Shown: positions 33,982-42,393, counted from the first letter of the stretch. The stretch: 64,000 bases of DNA from Streptomyces sp. WMMB 322 (GCF_900090145.1 NZ_FMHI01000026.1:1-64000), one strand, 5' to 3'. Numbers and translations are program-made. The notes: generated from the sequence alone by a model not told the origin.

Positions 33982-34932
33982 ATGGACCACGGCGGACACG
34001 GCATGACGACGGATCTGCCGCCGTTCACACTCGGCCGCGGACTGGAGTTCACGGGTGAGCCGTTCTTCCTGGTGGGGTGCCTCCTCGCGCTCGTGCTGTA
34101 CGCAGGCGCCGTGGTGCGGCTGCGGCGGCGGGGCGACGCATGGCCCCTTCTCCGTGTCGTCGCGTGGGTGCTGGGTGTGTTCGCCGTCGCGCTGACGATG
34201 TGCACGGCGCTGAACGAGTACGGGATGGTGCTCTTCAGCGTCCACATGGTGCAGCACATGATCATCAGCATGCTCGCTCCGATCCTCCTGCTGCTGGGAG
34301 CGCCGGTGACGCTTGCGCTGCGGTCGCTTCCGTCGGCGGGGCGCGGTCGCAAGGGGCCGCGGGAGCTGCTCGTGGCGGTGCTGCACAGCCGCGCCATGCG
34401 CGTGCTGACCCACCCCGGGTTCACGATCCCGCTGTTCATCGCGAGTCTCTACGCCCTGTACTTCACGCCGCTCTTCGACTTCCTGATGAGCTCCACCGTC
34501 GGCCACCTGGCGATGATGGTGCACTTCCTTCTGGTCGGGCTGGTCTTCTTCTGGCCGATCATGGGTGTCGACCCGGGTCCGCACCGGCCCGGTTATCTGA
34601 TGCGGATGCTGGAGCTGTTCGCGGGGATGCCGTTCCACGCCTTCTTCGGGATCGCGCTCATGATGGCCTCGGAGCCGATGATCGCCACGTACGCCGACCC
34701 GTCGGCGTCACTGCAGGTCACAGCACTGTCGGACCAGACGGCCGCGGGCGGGATCGCCTGGGCGTTCAGCGAGATCCCCTCGGTACTGGTGCTCCTCGCA
34801 CTGGTCTACCAGTGGCACAAGTCGGACGAGCGCGAGGCCCGGCGCAGGGACAGGATGGCCGACCGCGACGGCGACAAGGAGCTCGCCGCGTACAACGCCT
34901 ACCTGGCCTCCCTGCAGGCCCGTCAGCAGTGA
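33982..34932 (+). CDS. CtaG-like cytochrome c oxidase assembly / caa3-type membrane protein
   Basis: A 316-aa integral membrane protein with about seven helices, His-rich at the start (MDHGGHG) and with conserved polar motifs NEYGMVLFSVHMVQHMIISM, FFWPIMGVDPGP and FHAFFGIALM. This is the CtaG/COX assembly family of actinobacteria and Bacillus. His and Met residues in the membrane may bind copper. ATG 33982 follows AGGAGAG. It is likely a stand-alone transcript. Confidence 0.88.
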   Translation: MDHGGHGMTTDLPPFTLGRGLEFTGEPFFLVGCLLALVLYAGAVVRLRRRGDAWPLLRVVAWVLGVFAVALTMCTALNEYGMVLFSVHMVQHMIISMLAPILLLLGAPVTLALRSLPSAGRGRKGPRELLVAVLHSRAMRVLTHPGFTIPLFIASLYALYFTPLFDFLMSSTVGHLAMMVHFLLVGLVFFWPIMGVDPGPHRPGYLMRMLELFAGMPFHAFFGIALMMASEPMIATYADPSASLQVTALSDQTAAGGIAWAFSEIPSVLVLLALVYQWHKSDEREARRRDRMADRDGDKELAAYNAYLASLQARQQ

Positions 34933-35044
34933 CTCTTGGGCAGTAGCGCCACGGCCGCGCCGCGGGCGACCATGGGAGACGGGCCCGGTCCCCTCGGTAC
35001 GCGGTCCCCGTCACCGGCCGGGTCGCCGGGAGGAGGATTCTGTG

Positions 35045-35203
35045 ATGCCTCGCTCTGCCAAGGCGCTGACCGTCGGCACGGTGGCGGCGCTCGTTCTCGT
35101 GACGGCCTACACGGTGACTCTGGGGAGCAGCGGGTGGCTCTGGCTCGGGTGGGCCGTTCTGGCTCTGGTCACGGTGGGGGCGCTGTCCACGAAGCGCGGC
35201 TGA
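35045..35203 (+). CDS. Small two-helix membrane protein (52 aa)
   Basis: ATG 35045, preceded by GGAGGATTCTGTG, encodes 52 residues: MPRSAKALTVG, then two hydrophobic segments (TVAALVLVTAYTVTLG and GWLWLGWAVLALVTVGALS) and a Lys-Arg-Gly end. Codons are fully G/C biased. It lies 112 nt downstream of the CtaG-like gene on the same strand, a typical neighbour in Streptomyces. Function is unknown. Confidence 0.75.
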   Translation: MPRSAKALTVGTVAALVLVTAYTVTLGSSGWLWLGWAVLALVTVGALSTKRG

Positions 35204-35290
35204 GTCGCTGTACGGTTGGCCCCCTCCCCCGCAGGCGACGCCGGAAGCTACTCTGCGATCTCACCGGAATGCATGGGGGAAGGCCTTAGC

Positions 35291-36022
35291 GTGTTCTACA
35301 ACTTGTTCAAGTACGTATTGCTGGGGCCCCTGTTGCGGCTGTACTTCCGTCCGCGGATCGAGGGGCTGGAGAACATCCCGGACGAGGGACCGGCCATCGT
35401 GGCGGGCAATCACCTCTCCGTCTCCGACCACTTCCTGATGCCGGCGATCCTCCGGCGGCGCATCACATTCCTGGCGAAGTCCGAGTACTTCACGGGGCCC
35501 GGCCTGAAAGGGCGCCTCACGGCGGCCTTCTTCCGCAGCGTGGGGCAGATCCCGGTGGACCGGTCGGGCAAGGGGGCCGGACAGGCCGCGATCGACGAGG
35601 GCCTCGGGGTGCTCCGCAAGAACGAGTTGCTCGGCATCTATCCCGAGGGCACCCGTTCCCACGACGGGCGGCTGTACAAGGGCCGCGTCGGTGTGGCGTC
35701 GATGGCGCTCCAGGCGGGGGTGAAGGTCATTCCCTGCGCCATGGTCGGCACCTTCGAACTCCAGCCTCCGGGGCGGAAGATGCCCCGGTTCGGCCGGGTG
35801 ACGATACGCTTCGGGAAGCCCCTGGACTTCTCACGCTACGCGGGGATGGAGAGCGAGCGCGCGGTGCTGAGGGCCGTCACCGACGAGATCATCCACGAGA
35901 TCCTCCAGCTGTCCGGCCAGGAGTACGTCGACATGTACGCGCCGGAAGCGAAGGCCCTCCAGGCGAAGGAGCGTCAGGAAGCCCGCTCCCGGGGGCGCGG
36001 CGGGGAACGCAAGGACTCCTGA
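35291..36022 (+). CDS. plsC: 1-acyl-sn-glycerol-3-phosphate acyltransferase (PlsC-type)
   Basis: A 243-aa membrane-associated acyltransferase for phospholipid synthesis. The NHxxxxD box is AGNHLSVSDHF (His41, Asp46) and the substrate box is YPEGTRS (Glu119). The tail is long, charged and Lys/Glu/Arg-rich. GTG 35291 preceded by GGAAGG fits best; ATG 35273 in frame would add six residues. It is convergent with the peptidase gene. Confidence 0.88.
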   Translation: MFYNLFKYVLLGPLLRLYFRPRIEGLENIPDEGPAIVAGNHLSVSDHFLMPAILRRRITFLAKSEYFTGPGLKGRLTAAFFRSVGQIPVDRSGKGAGQAAIDEGLGVLRKNELLGIYPEGTRSHDGRLYKGRVGVASMALQAGVKVIPCAMVGTFELQPPGRKMPRFGRVTIRFGKPLDFSRYAGMESERAVLRAVTDEIIHEILQLSGQEYVDMYAPEAKALQAKERQEARSRGRGGERKDS

Positions 36023-36054
36023 CTCAGCACTCCCCCGCAGCCGGATGCGAAGGC

Positions 36055-36104
36055 CCGCACGCGAAGGGGACGGCCGCAGTTGCGGCTGTCCCCTTCGCGT
36101 GCGG
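36055..36104. terminator. Bidirectional terminator, 24-bp stem
   Basis: CCGCACGCGAAGGGGACGGCCGCA (described as left arm 36055-36078) pairs with 36081-36104 with one G-T wobble and a 2-nt loop. It lies between two converging stops, plsC and the Tap-like gene. Confidence 0.92.
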
Positions 36105-36122
36105 TGCGTGTGGCCCGCGGAG

Positions 36123-37772
36123 TCAGTGCGGCGCGCGCAGCAGGGTCCCACCGGCCTTGGGCCCCGTCAGACCGCCGCCGACGATCTGCGGCACCGGCTT
36201 GGAGTGGGGCGCGCAGACCGCGTCCTTCTCGCCTGCGTCGCCTTCGAGGAGGTAGGTCTCGACACGCTTGTTGATGCAGGGATTGGGGACGTTGGTGACG
36301 CCGTGCGACCCGGCGTCCCGCTCGGTGATCAGGCGTGAGCCCTTGAGCCGTTTGTGCACTTCGAGGGCACCGGCGTACGGCGTGGCGGCGTCCCGCTCGG
36401 ACTGGGCGATCAGCACGGGCGGCAGCCCCTTGCCCGCGCCGACCTCCACCGGCTGCTGCTGCTCGACGGGCCAGGTCGCACAGGGAAGGTTCAGCCAGGC
36501 GTTCGACCAGGTGAGGAACGGGTTCTTCTCGTGCAGCCGGGTGTTGTCCCGGTCCCACTTGTTCCAGCTGGTGGGCCACTTGGCGTCGGTGCACTCGACG
36601 GCCGTGTAGACGGCGTTGCCGTTCTCCGCGGCCTTGTTGCCGGCCTTGTCGGACATGTCAGGGCCGGCAGCCTCGACGAGAGCCTTCTCATCACCCTTGA
36701 GGTGCGACGACCACGCCTTGGCGACGGGGGCCCACATCTGGTCGTAGTAGGGGGCGTTCTGGAAGAACGCCAGCAGTTCGGCCGGTCCGACGACGCCGCC
36801 GAAGGGCTTCTCCTTCGCCTCGGCCCGCAGCTTCTTCCACTGCGCCTCGACCTTCGCCGCGGTGTCGCCGATTCCGTAGGTGCTGTCGTGCTCGGCGACC
36901 CACTTCGTCCAGTCCTTCCAGCGGCCCTGGAAGGCGACGTCCTGATCGAGGTTGTTCTGGTACCAGATCTGGTCGCGGGAGGGGTTGACGACGCTGTCCA
37001 CGACCATGCGGCGCACGTGCGTGGGGAAGAGGGTGCTGTAGACGGAGCCGATGTAGGTGCCGTAGGAGACGCCGAGGTAGTTCAGCTTCTTGTCGCCCAG
37101 CGCGGCACGGATCACGTCGAGGTCGCGGACGGTGTTGGGCGTCGTCATGTGCGGCAGAAGGCTGCCGCTGCGCTCCTTGCAGCCGTCGGCGTACTCCTTG
37201 GCCAGCTTGCGCTGAGCCTGCTTGTCCGCCTCGTCGTCCGGCACCGGGTCCGGCTTCGGAGCCTTGACGAACTCCTGGGGGTCCATGCACGAGATGGGCG
37301 CGGAGTGGCCGACACCCCGCGGATCGAAGCCCACGAAGTCGTACGCCCTGGCCGTCTTGGTCCACAGGGGGTTGTCCCTGGTCACGCGAGTGGGGAAGGA
37401 CATGCCGGAGCCGCCCGGACCGCCCGGGTTGTAGACCAGGGAGCCCTGGCGCTCGTCCTTGCCTCCGGTGCTCTCGGCACGGTCGAGGGCGATCTTGATG
37501 GTGCGGCCGCCGGGGTCTGCGTAGTCGACGGGGACAGTGACGAATCCGCACTGGATCGGCTTGGCGAGGCCCCAGTCCTCGGGGCAGTCCTTCCAGTCGA
37601 CGCCTTCCTTGGCCGCACGCGCGGCCGCGGCCTTCACCCCACGGGCCTCCGCAGCACCGCCGGGCGAGGCCTGGCCGCTACCGGAGTCCGCGAACGCCGA
37701 CGGGACGGCGAGGAGACTCGCTGTGAGCGCCGCTGCGCCGGCGGCGGCGATGCTTGAATTCCGTATGATCAC
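36123..37772 (-). CDS. Secreted tripeptidyl-aminopeptidase-like alpha/beta hydrolase (Tap family)
   Basis: A 549-aa exported serine hydrolase. Signal peptide: SSIAAAGAAALTASLLAVPS then AFADS. The nucleophile elbow is GVSYGTY (Ser236), oxyanion region NPGGPGGSG, acid in SERDAATPYAG, and His in GSHGVTNV. The C-terminal TAP-like domain is present. Streptomyces Tap proteins remove tripeptides from exported proteins. GTG 37772 has AGGGGAG 6 nt before it. Confidence 0.9.
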   Translation of the reverse strand: MIIRNSSIAAAGAAALTASLLAVPSAFADSGSGQASPGGAAEARGVKAAAARAAKEGVDWKDCPEDWGLAKPIQCGFVTVPVDYADPGGRTIKIALDRAESTGGKDERQGSLVYNPGGPGGSGMSFPTRVTRDNPLWTKTARAYDFVGFDPRGVGHSAPISCMDPQEFVKAPKPDPVPDDEADKQAQRKLAKEYADGCKERSGSLLPHMTTPNTVRDLDVIRAALGDKKLNYLGVSYGTYIGSVYSTLFPTHVRRMVVDSVVNPSRDQIWYQNNLDQDVAFQGRWKDWTKWVAEHDSTYGIGDTAAKVEAQWKKLRAEAKEKPFGGVVGPAELLAFFQNAPYYDQMWAPVAKAWSSHLKGDEKALVEAAGPDMSDKAGNKAAENGNAVYTAVECTDAKWPTSWNKWDRDNTRLHEKNPFLTWSNAWLNLPCATWPVEQQQPVEVGAGKGLPPVLIAQSERDAATPYAGALEVHKRLKGSRLITERDAGSHGVTNVPNPCINKRVETYLLEGDAGEKDAVCAPHSKPVPQIVGGGLTGPKAGGTLLRAPH

Positions 37773-38525
37773 TGGGGGCTCCCCTGAAGTGGTGGCCGCT
37801 GGACGCAACAGTGATCGTTGATCACAGTTCCGCCGATCCTTCCTGTCCACCGCGGGCAGGGGACAGAGCACGTTTGCGATCTTTACCAAGTCGTTTCTAC
37901 CGGCACTGTCTGCGGCGCGCCTGCGCAGCGCGTCCATCCGGGGCAGCGGGTCGTGACGGGCCTCGTGCCGCAGCCGTGGGTCATTTCCCGCGCGGTGGTG
38001 GGAAGTTGGCCGGCAGTCACTGCTCGGCTTGCTCCGCCTCCCGCAGGTCCAGGACGTTCACGGTCGCCAACACCCGCAGGCCCTCCTGGAATCCGGGCGG
38101 GTCCATGCCGCCGAAGAGCGCCTGACCCCCCGCCGGGCCCGGGAGCCACACTGCTGCTGCGCTCCGCCGGCCTCCTCGGCGGCAGGGTCTCCGGCTCGCC
38201 GGTGCACGTGCTCACCGCACAGGCCGACACTGGGCTCACGCTCGTTTCACGGCCGGCAGCGGGCGATGCCTCGGGCACCAACGGGCCGACCCGGATCCGG
38301 GGCGCCAAGCACCGGCCGTACGCGGCCTGTTGGAGGACGAGCGGCGCATGGCGCCCTTGTTCGTCTCATATCCGGATGTGCCGGCACCTCCGGTCGCGAC
38401 TCTCCGTATGCCGCAACCCCCCGTCCGGTAAACGCTCTTGACGGCGCGGTGACGGCCGGATGATTCTCTTGTGGACGCAACACCGAGCAGTAACTTCGAA
38501 CCCCCCACACAGCATCGGAGTACCT
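37773..38525. other. Intergenic region with possible decayed gene fragments
   Basis: No intact gene is seen. GTGATC-GTT-GATCAC (37811-37825) is a small palindrome 39 nt upstream of the Tap gene, a likely regulatory site. Around 38017-38124 both strands show G/C-third-position frames (minus-strand MDPPGFQEGLRVL...AEQ stop; plus-strand RTFTVANTRRPSW), and the plus strand at 38315-38431 reads LLEDERRMAPLFVSYPDV before a stop. These look like remnants of one or more lost genes. Confidence 0.35.
37811..37825. promoter_or_regulatory. Small palindrome upstream of the Tap-like gene
   Basis: GTGATC-GTT-GATCAC, perfect 6+3+6 palindrome, 39 nt upstream of the GTG start. It may be a regulator-binding site; the protein is unknown. 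Confidence 0.5.
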
Positions 38526-39476
38526 GTGATCCGCAAAGAGAAGCGTCGCGTTCTCATAGTCGCCTCCGCCAGCACCGCGCTGGCGGCTTCCCTTCTCGGG
38601 GCAGGCGCCGCTCAGGCGGCCAAGCCCGAGCAGGCCGCCGCGCCCGACATCTCCGTCGACAGCGTCCAGAAGGACCTCAAGGAACTGCAGTCGGTGGCCG
38701 AGGAGAACGGCGGCAGCCGCGCGCACGGCGAACCGGGATTCAAGGCGTCCATCGACCTCATCAAGAAGAAGCTCGACGAGGCCGGATTCGAGACCGAGGT
38801 CCAGGAGTTCGACCACGGCGGGAAGACGGGCTACAACCTCATCGCCGACTGGCCCAAGGGCGGCTCCGAGGACAGCACGGTGATGGCCGGCTCCCACCTG
38901 GACTCGGTGGGCAGCGGCCCCGGCATCAACGACAACGGTTCGGGCTCCGCCGGAATCCTCGAAGTCGCCCTCGCCGTCGCCAAGGAGAACCTGGAGCCGA
39001 AGAAGCATCTGCGCTTCGCATGGTGGGGCGCCGAGGAGCAGGGTCTGGTCGGCTCGCGCAACTACGTCGACAGCCTCTCCGAGGGCGATGTGAAGAAGAT
39101 CAGCACCTACCTCAACTTCGACATGATCGCCTCGCCCAACGCGGGCTACTTCGTCTACGACGACGACGCTGCCGTGCAGAAGGTCTTCAAGGACTACTTC
39201 GAGTCCAAGGACATCACCACGGAGACCTCCTCCGAGGTCGGCGGCCGCAGCGACCACGCCTCGTTCAAGGACGCCGGGGTGACCGTCGGCGGCACCTTCA
39301 CCGGCGCCGGCGAGACCATGACCGAGGAGCAGGCCAAGCAGTGGGACGGCAAGGCGGGCGAGCCGTACGACAGCTGCTACCACTCGGAGTGCGACGACGT
39401 CTCGAACGTCAACGAGAAGGCGCTCGACCTGAACAGTGACGCCATCGCGCACGCCGTGTGGGAGCTCAGCTCCTAG
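38526..39476 (+). CDS. Secreted M28 zinc aminopeptidase (Streptomyces griseus aminopeptidase type)
   Basis: A 316-aa exported enzyme: basic N-terminus, hydrophobic stretch, AQA cleavage site. Two-zinc ligands are visible: SHLDSV (His, Asp), WGAEEQG (catalytic Glu and ligand Glu), NFDMIA (Asp), CYHSECDDV (His flanked by a Cys pair that forms a disulfide in SGAP). It removes large hydrophobic N-terminal residues from peptides. GTG 38526 with GGAG upstream is the start. Lys-rich surface segments are as in the family. Confidence 0.92.
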   Translation: MIRKEKRRVLIVASASTALAASLLGAGAAQAAKPEQAAAPDISVDSVQKDLKELQSVAEENGGSRAHGEPGFKASIDLIKKKLDEAGFETEVQEFDHGGKTGYNLIADWPKGGSEDSTVMAGSHLDSVGSGPGINDNGSGSAGILEVALAVAKENLEPKKHLRFAWWGAEEQGLVGSRNYVDSLSEGDVKKISTYLNFDMIASPNAGYFVYDDDAAVQKVFKDYFESKDITTETSSEVGGRSDHASFKDAGVTVGGTFTGAGETMTEEQAKQWDGKAGEPYDSCYHSECDDVSNVNEKALDLNSDAIAHAVWELSS

Positions 39477-39530
39477 ACCTCAGCACAGCTTCCTCCGAGG
39501 GAGGCGGCGCGGGGCCCGGTCCCGTGCTCC

Positions 39531-39833
39531 TCAACTCTCCCGGCCCGGCCGCCTGTTACCGGTGGCCGGGCCGCGGTGCTCCGCGGCGATCCCGAAACGC
39601 TGCCGTTCGCCTTGAGCGGAGGGCACATCGCCCACCGCCGAGACGGTGCTGACCACGCCCTCCTCGTCCGCCGCGTTGAGCTTTTCGAGTTTCTCCAGGT
39701 CAGCAGCCGATACGAGCGCCACCAGCGGCTTGCCGTGGCGCGTCACCACCACACGCTCGCTGCCGTAGACCACGCGGTTGATCAGATCCGCGAGGGCAGC
39801 GCGTGCTTGCGTCACCGGAATCTCGTACGTCAT
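39531..39833 (-). CDS. YefM/Phd-family antitoxin, no adjacent toxin
   Basis: A 100-aa protein whose first 50 residues are a YefM/Phd domain (MTYEIPVTQARAALADLINR, VVVTRHGKPLVALVSAADLE). The C-terminal tail is Gly/Arg-rich and unstructured. No toxin gene flanks it: on the other side is clpP, divergent, and the 3' end overlaps the aminopeptidase terminator. The promoter region has a nested palindrome containing TGTACA, the YefM operator core, so it should autoregulate. See the finding on the clpP link. Confidence 0.85.
   Translation of the reverse strand: MTYEIPVTQARAALADLINRVVYGSERVVVTRHGKPLVALVSAADLEKLEKLNAADEEGVVSTVSAVGDVPSAQGERQRFGIAAEHRGPATGNRRPGRES
39541..39573. terminator. Hairpin shared by the aminopeptidase and antitoxin 3' ends
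   Basis: CGGCCCGGCC and GGCCGGGCCG form a 10-bp stem with a 13-nt loop. It lies inside the 3' end of the minus-strand antitoxin gene and 65 nt after the aminopeptidase stop. Confidence 0.65.
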
Positions 39834-39844
39834 GCTCCCAGCAT

Positions 39845-39877
39845 AACGTCATGTACGTCCTGTACATTTTTGACGTT
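39845..39877. promoter_or_regulatory. Nested palindromic operator between antitoxin and clpP
   Basis: Outer arms AACGTCA (39845-39851) and TGACGTT (39871-39877) enclose an inner palindrome ATGTAC-GTCCT-GTACAT (39851-39867). The right inner half contains TGTACA (39861-39866), the core recognised by YefM in E. coli. It lies within 75 nt separating the two divergent starts, so any bound protein must affect both promoters. Confidence 0.85.
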
Positions 39878-39906
39878 CCAGCCCTGACCGAGGGAGAGAT
39901 GTCGCG

Positions 39907-40551
39907 ATGCCCGGCAGACCGTCAGCCCGTTACGTGCTTCCCGAGTTGACCGAGCGCACCAGCAATGGAGTGCGCACCCTCGATCCGTACTCCAAGCTCC
40001 TGGAGGAGCGGATCGTCTTCCTGGGCACGCAGATCGACGACGCCGCCGCGAACGACGTCATGGCCCAGCTCATCCACCTCGAGGCGGCGGCCCCGGACCG
40101 GGACATCTCGCTGTACATCAATTCCCCGGGCGGCTCGTTCACCGCGATGTCGGCGGTCTACGACACGATGCGGTACGTCAGCTGCGACATCGAGACCGTG
40201 TGCCTGGGGCAGGCGGCCTCGTCGGCGTCCGTGCTGCTGGCCGCCGGAACGCCCGGCAAACGGCTGGCACTTCCCGGCGCGCGCATCGTCATCCATCAGC
40301 CGGCCTTCGCCGAGCCCGTGCACGGGCAGGCCGACGATCTGGCCATCCAGGCGAAGGAGCTGCTGCGCACGCGGGAGCTGCTGGAGGAGATGTACGTACG
40401 GCACACCGGGCAACCCCTGGAGACCGTGCGCGCGGACCTGGAGCGCGACAAGATCTTCGACGCCGAGGGCGCAGTGGCGTACGGGCTGGTCGACCGTCTC
40501 ACCGCCGCCCGCGGGACCGGCGGCTCCGGCCGGCCGCCGTCCGGGAGGTGA
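39907..40551 (+). CDS. clpP: ClpP-family proteolytic subunit, extra copy
   Basis: A 214-aa ClpP peptidase with intact triad: Ser105 in GQAASSAS, His130 in RIVIHQP, Asp181 in LERDK. NSPGGSF and LLAAGTPGKR are present. It ends with a Gly/Pro/Arg-rich tail. As a single gene not paired with another clpP or with clpX, it is an accessory paralogue. The N-terminal leader (about 30 residues) resembles the processed propeptides of ClpP. ATG 39907 has GAGGGAG 10 nt upstream. It may be translationally coupled to the next gene (7-nt gap). Confidence 0.93.
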   Translation: MPGRPSARYVLPELTERTSNGVRTLDPYSKLLEERIVFLGTQIDDAAANDVMAQLIHLEAAAPDRDISLYINSPGGSFTAMSAVYDTMRYVSCDIETVCLGQAASSASVLLAAGTPGKRLALPGARIVIHQPAFAEPVHGQADDLAIQAKELLRTRELLEEMYVRHTGQPLETVRADLERDKIFDAEGAVAYGLVDRLTAARGTGGSGRPPSGR

Positions 40552-40557
40552 GGGACG

Positions 40558-40884
40558 GTGCGTCCTCCCGAGCTGCCTCCGCTGCCCGCACTGACCCGCG
40601 CGGAGTGCCAGGTGATCGACGCGTATCTGGAGGTCGTCGATGCACTGGGGCGCATCAACCCGGCGCGGGGCGAGCACACCTACAGCAGACTGCGCGCGGC
40701 ACAGGCACTGGTGGTCAAGGCCGCGGCGCTGCGCGACGCCCTGACGCTGATGCACGAGCGCGGTGAGAGCGAACTGCACAGCACAACGATGGCAACCGCG
40801 CTGCGCGTACTGGACGGTGAGCGGCGCTCCTCGCTGGTGGGTCTGCCACCAGCCCCTCCGCGCGCCGGCGGAGGGGCGGCCTGA
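40558..40884 (+). CDS. Small helical protein encoded directly after clpP
   Basis: A 108-aa protein, GTG 40558, 6 nt after the clpP stop with GGGAGGTGAGG spanning the join. It is mainly helical (LTRAECQVIDAYLEVVDALG, LRAAQALVVKAAALRDALT, MATALRVLDGERR) with a Pro/Ala/Gly tail. I do not recognise the family. The tight spacing implies co-expression with ClpP, so it could be an adaptor, substrate or regulator of it; that is inference. Confidence 0.7.
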   Translation: MRPPELPPLPALTRAECQVIDAYLEVVDALGRINPARGEHTYSRLRAAQALVVKAAALRDALTLMHERGESELHSTTMATALRVLDGERRSSLVGLPPAPPRAGGGAA

Positions 40885-40947
40885 GGGAGGGTCCGCCCGA
40901 GGGAGCCGGGGCGGAGAGAGCCACCGGGGCCTCGGCCCGCGGCCCGC

Positions 40948-42171
40948 TCAGCGGGCTCCGGGCGGCGCCGTGCGGGCGATGGTGCCGGCGGCCGACTCCA
41001 ACTGCTCCTCGCTCAGGCCGGCGTGCGCCGTCAGGCGAAGCCGGGAGATGCCGTCCGGGACCGAGGGCGGTCTGAAGCAGCCCACCTGAAGGCCGGCCGC
41101 ACGGCACTCCGCCGCCCAGCGCACGGCGTCCTCGGGGGCGGGCGCCCGCACGGAGATCACAGCTGCGTCGGGGCGGCCGGCGCGCAGCCCGGCAGCCGTC
41201 AGCCTCTCGTACAGGAGGGCGGCGGCGGCCCGTGCGCGGCGGGAGCGTTCCGGCTCGCGCCGCACGATGCGCAGGGCGGCCAGCGCGGCACCGGCGGCCG
41301 CAGGGGCGAGCCCGGTGTCGAAGATGAAGGTGCGGGCCGTGTCGACGAGATGTCCGATGACGTGGGCCGGTCCGAGGACCGCGCCGCCCTGGCTGCCGAG
41401 GGACTTGGAGAGGGTGACGGTGGCGACCGTGCCGGGGGCACCGGCGAGGCCGGCGGCGTGCAGTGCCCCCCGGCCGCCCTCGCCCAGCACGCCGAGGCCG
41501 TGGGCGTCGTCGACGAGGAGGGCCGCGCCGTGCCCACGGCACACCTCGGCGAGTGCGGTGAGCGGTGCCGCGTCGCCGTCGACGGAGAAGACGGAGTCGG
41601 TGACGGCGAGCGCCTGCCCGCCGTGGCCGTCCAGGACCTTGGCCACGGCGTCGGGGTCGGCGTGCGGTACGACGGTGGTCCCGGCGCGGGAGAGGCGGCA
41701 GCCGTCGATGAGCGAGGCGTGGTTGCCCGCGTCGGAGACCAGCAGACCTCCGGGCGAGGTCAGAGCGGTGAGCGCGGCGAGGTTCGCCGCATAGCCGGAG
41801 GAGAAGACGAGTGCCGCCTCGAATCCGCAGAACTCGGCTAGATCCGCCTCGAGTTCGGCGTGCAGTGCCGTGGAACCGGTGACCAGGCGCGAGCCGGTGG
41901 AGCCGGCTCCCCACAGGTGCGCCGCCGCCGCGGCGGCCCCGGTCACCTCGGGGTGGCGGGCGAGGCCGAGATAGTCGTTTCCGGCCAGGTCGAGCAGCGG
42001 GGAACCGGCGGCGCGGGGGCGCAGCTCACGCACCAGCCCGGCGCGCTGCCGGTCGGCGCGGGCACGCCGGGTCCACGCGAAGGGGTCCCCGCCCTGCGCC
42101 TGCCGCGCATCGTGCCCGGCGTCGCCGGGCACGTCCGACGCACCGGTGGCCCCACGGGACTCGTCGGGCAT
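40948..42171 (-). CDS. bioF: 8-amino-7-oxononanoate synthase
   Basis: A 407-aa PLP enzyme condensing pimeloyl-ACP or -CoA with L-alanine in biotin synthesis. GNDYLGLARHPEV, GSRLVTGSTALHAELE, the Asp-His in VDDAHGLGV and the PLP Lys256 in LSKSLGSQGG are present. The first 30 residues (MPDESRGATGASDVPGDAGH...) are longer than usual and partly encoded by DNA repeated in the adjacent hairpin. AGGAGG precedes ATG 42171. It diverges from bioB. Confidence 0.92.
   Translation of the reverse strand: MPDESRGATGASDVPGDAGHDARQAQGGDPFAWTRRARADRQRAGLVRELRPRAAGSPLLDLAGNDYLGLARHPEVTGAAAAAAHLWGAGSTGSRLVTGSTALHAELEADLAEFCGFEAALVFSSGYAANLAALTALTSPGGLLVSDAGNHASLIDGCRLSRAGTTVVPHADPDAVAKVLDGHGGQALAVTDSVFSVDGDAAPLTALAEVCRGHGAALLVDDAHGLGVLGEGGRGALHAAGLAGAPGTVATVTLSKSLGSQGGAVLGPAHVIGHLVDTARTFIFDTGLAPAAAGAALAALRIVRREPERSRRARAAAALLYERLTAAGLRAGRPDAAVISVRAPAPEDAVRWAAECRAAGLQVGCFRPPSVPDGISRLRLTAHAGLSEEQLESAAGTIARTAPPGAR
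42099..42118. repeat. Copy 1 of a 20-bp direct repeat (inside bioF)
   Basis: CCTGCCGCGCATCGTGCCCG lies in the 5' part of bioF and recurs exactly at 42232-42251 in the bioF-bioB gap. A 21-bp palindrome (GTGCCCGGCG-T-CGCCGGGCAC, 42112-42132) partly overlaps it. Confidence 0.85.
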
Positions 42172-42221
42172 GGGTCTTCCTCCTGGTTTCCGGCCGGCCG
42201 GGCTCCGTCCGGCTCAGCGCC

Positions 42222-42272
42222 GGTTCCGTTTCCTGCCGCGCATCGTGCCCGCCCGCGGCAGGAAACGGAACC
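42222..42272. repeat. 19-bp inverted repeat with 13-nt loop upstream of bioF
   Basis: GGTTCCGTTTCCTGCCGCG (42222-42240) pairs perfectly with CGCGGCAGGAAACGGAACC (42254-42272). The left arm and loop contain the second copy of the 20-bp repeat found in the bioF 5' end. It is between the divergent bioF and bioB starts and could form a strong hairpin in the bioF leader RNA or terminate. Confidence 0.9.
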
Positions 42273-42373
42273 TGGGGGCCGGGACCGGCAACGGGGCGCG
42301 CCGAGAGCGGGCTTTTGTCGGCACTCCATAGACGGTAGCCCGTTGCGCGCAGGGTGGTGGTGTGGCGATACAC

Positions 42374-42393
42374 ACACCGGCCCCGGCCGGTGT
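42374..42393. promoter_or_regulatory. Palindrome upstream of bioB
   Basis: ACACCGGCC-CC-GGCCGGTGT, 9+2+9 perfect palindrome, ends 50 nt before bioB. A looser GTGTG...CACAC pair overlaps it at 42360-42375. This may be the biotin-operon operator, but the sequence does not match the published BioQ pattern that I recall. Confidence 0.5.
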
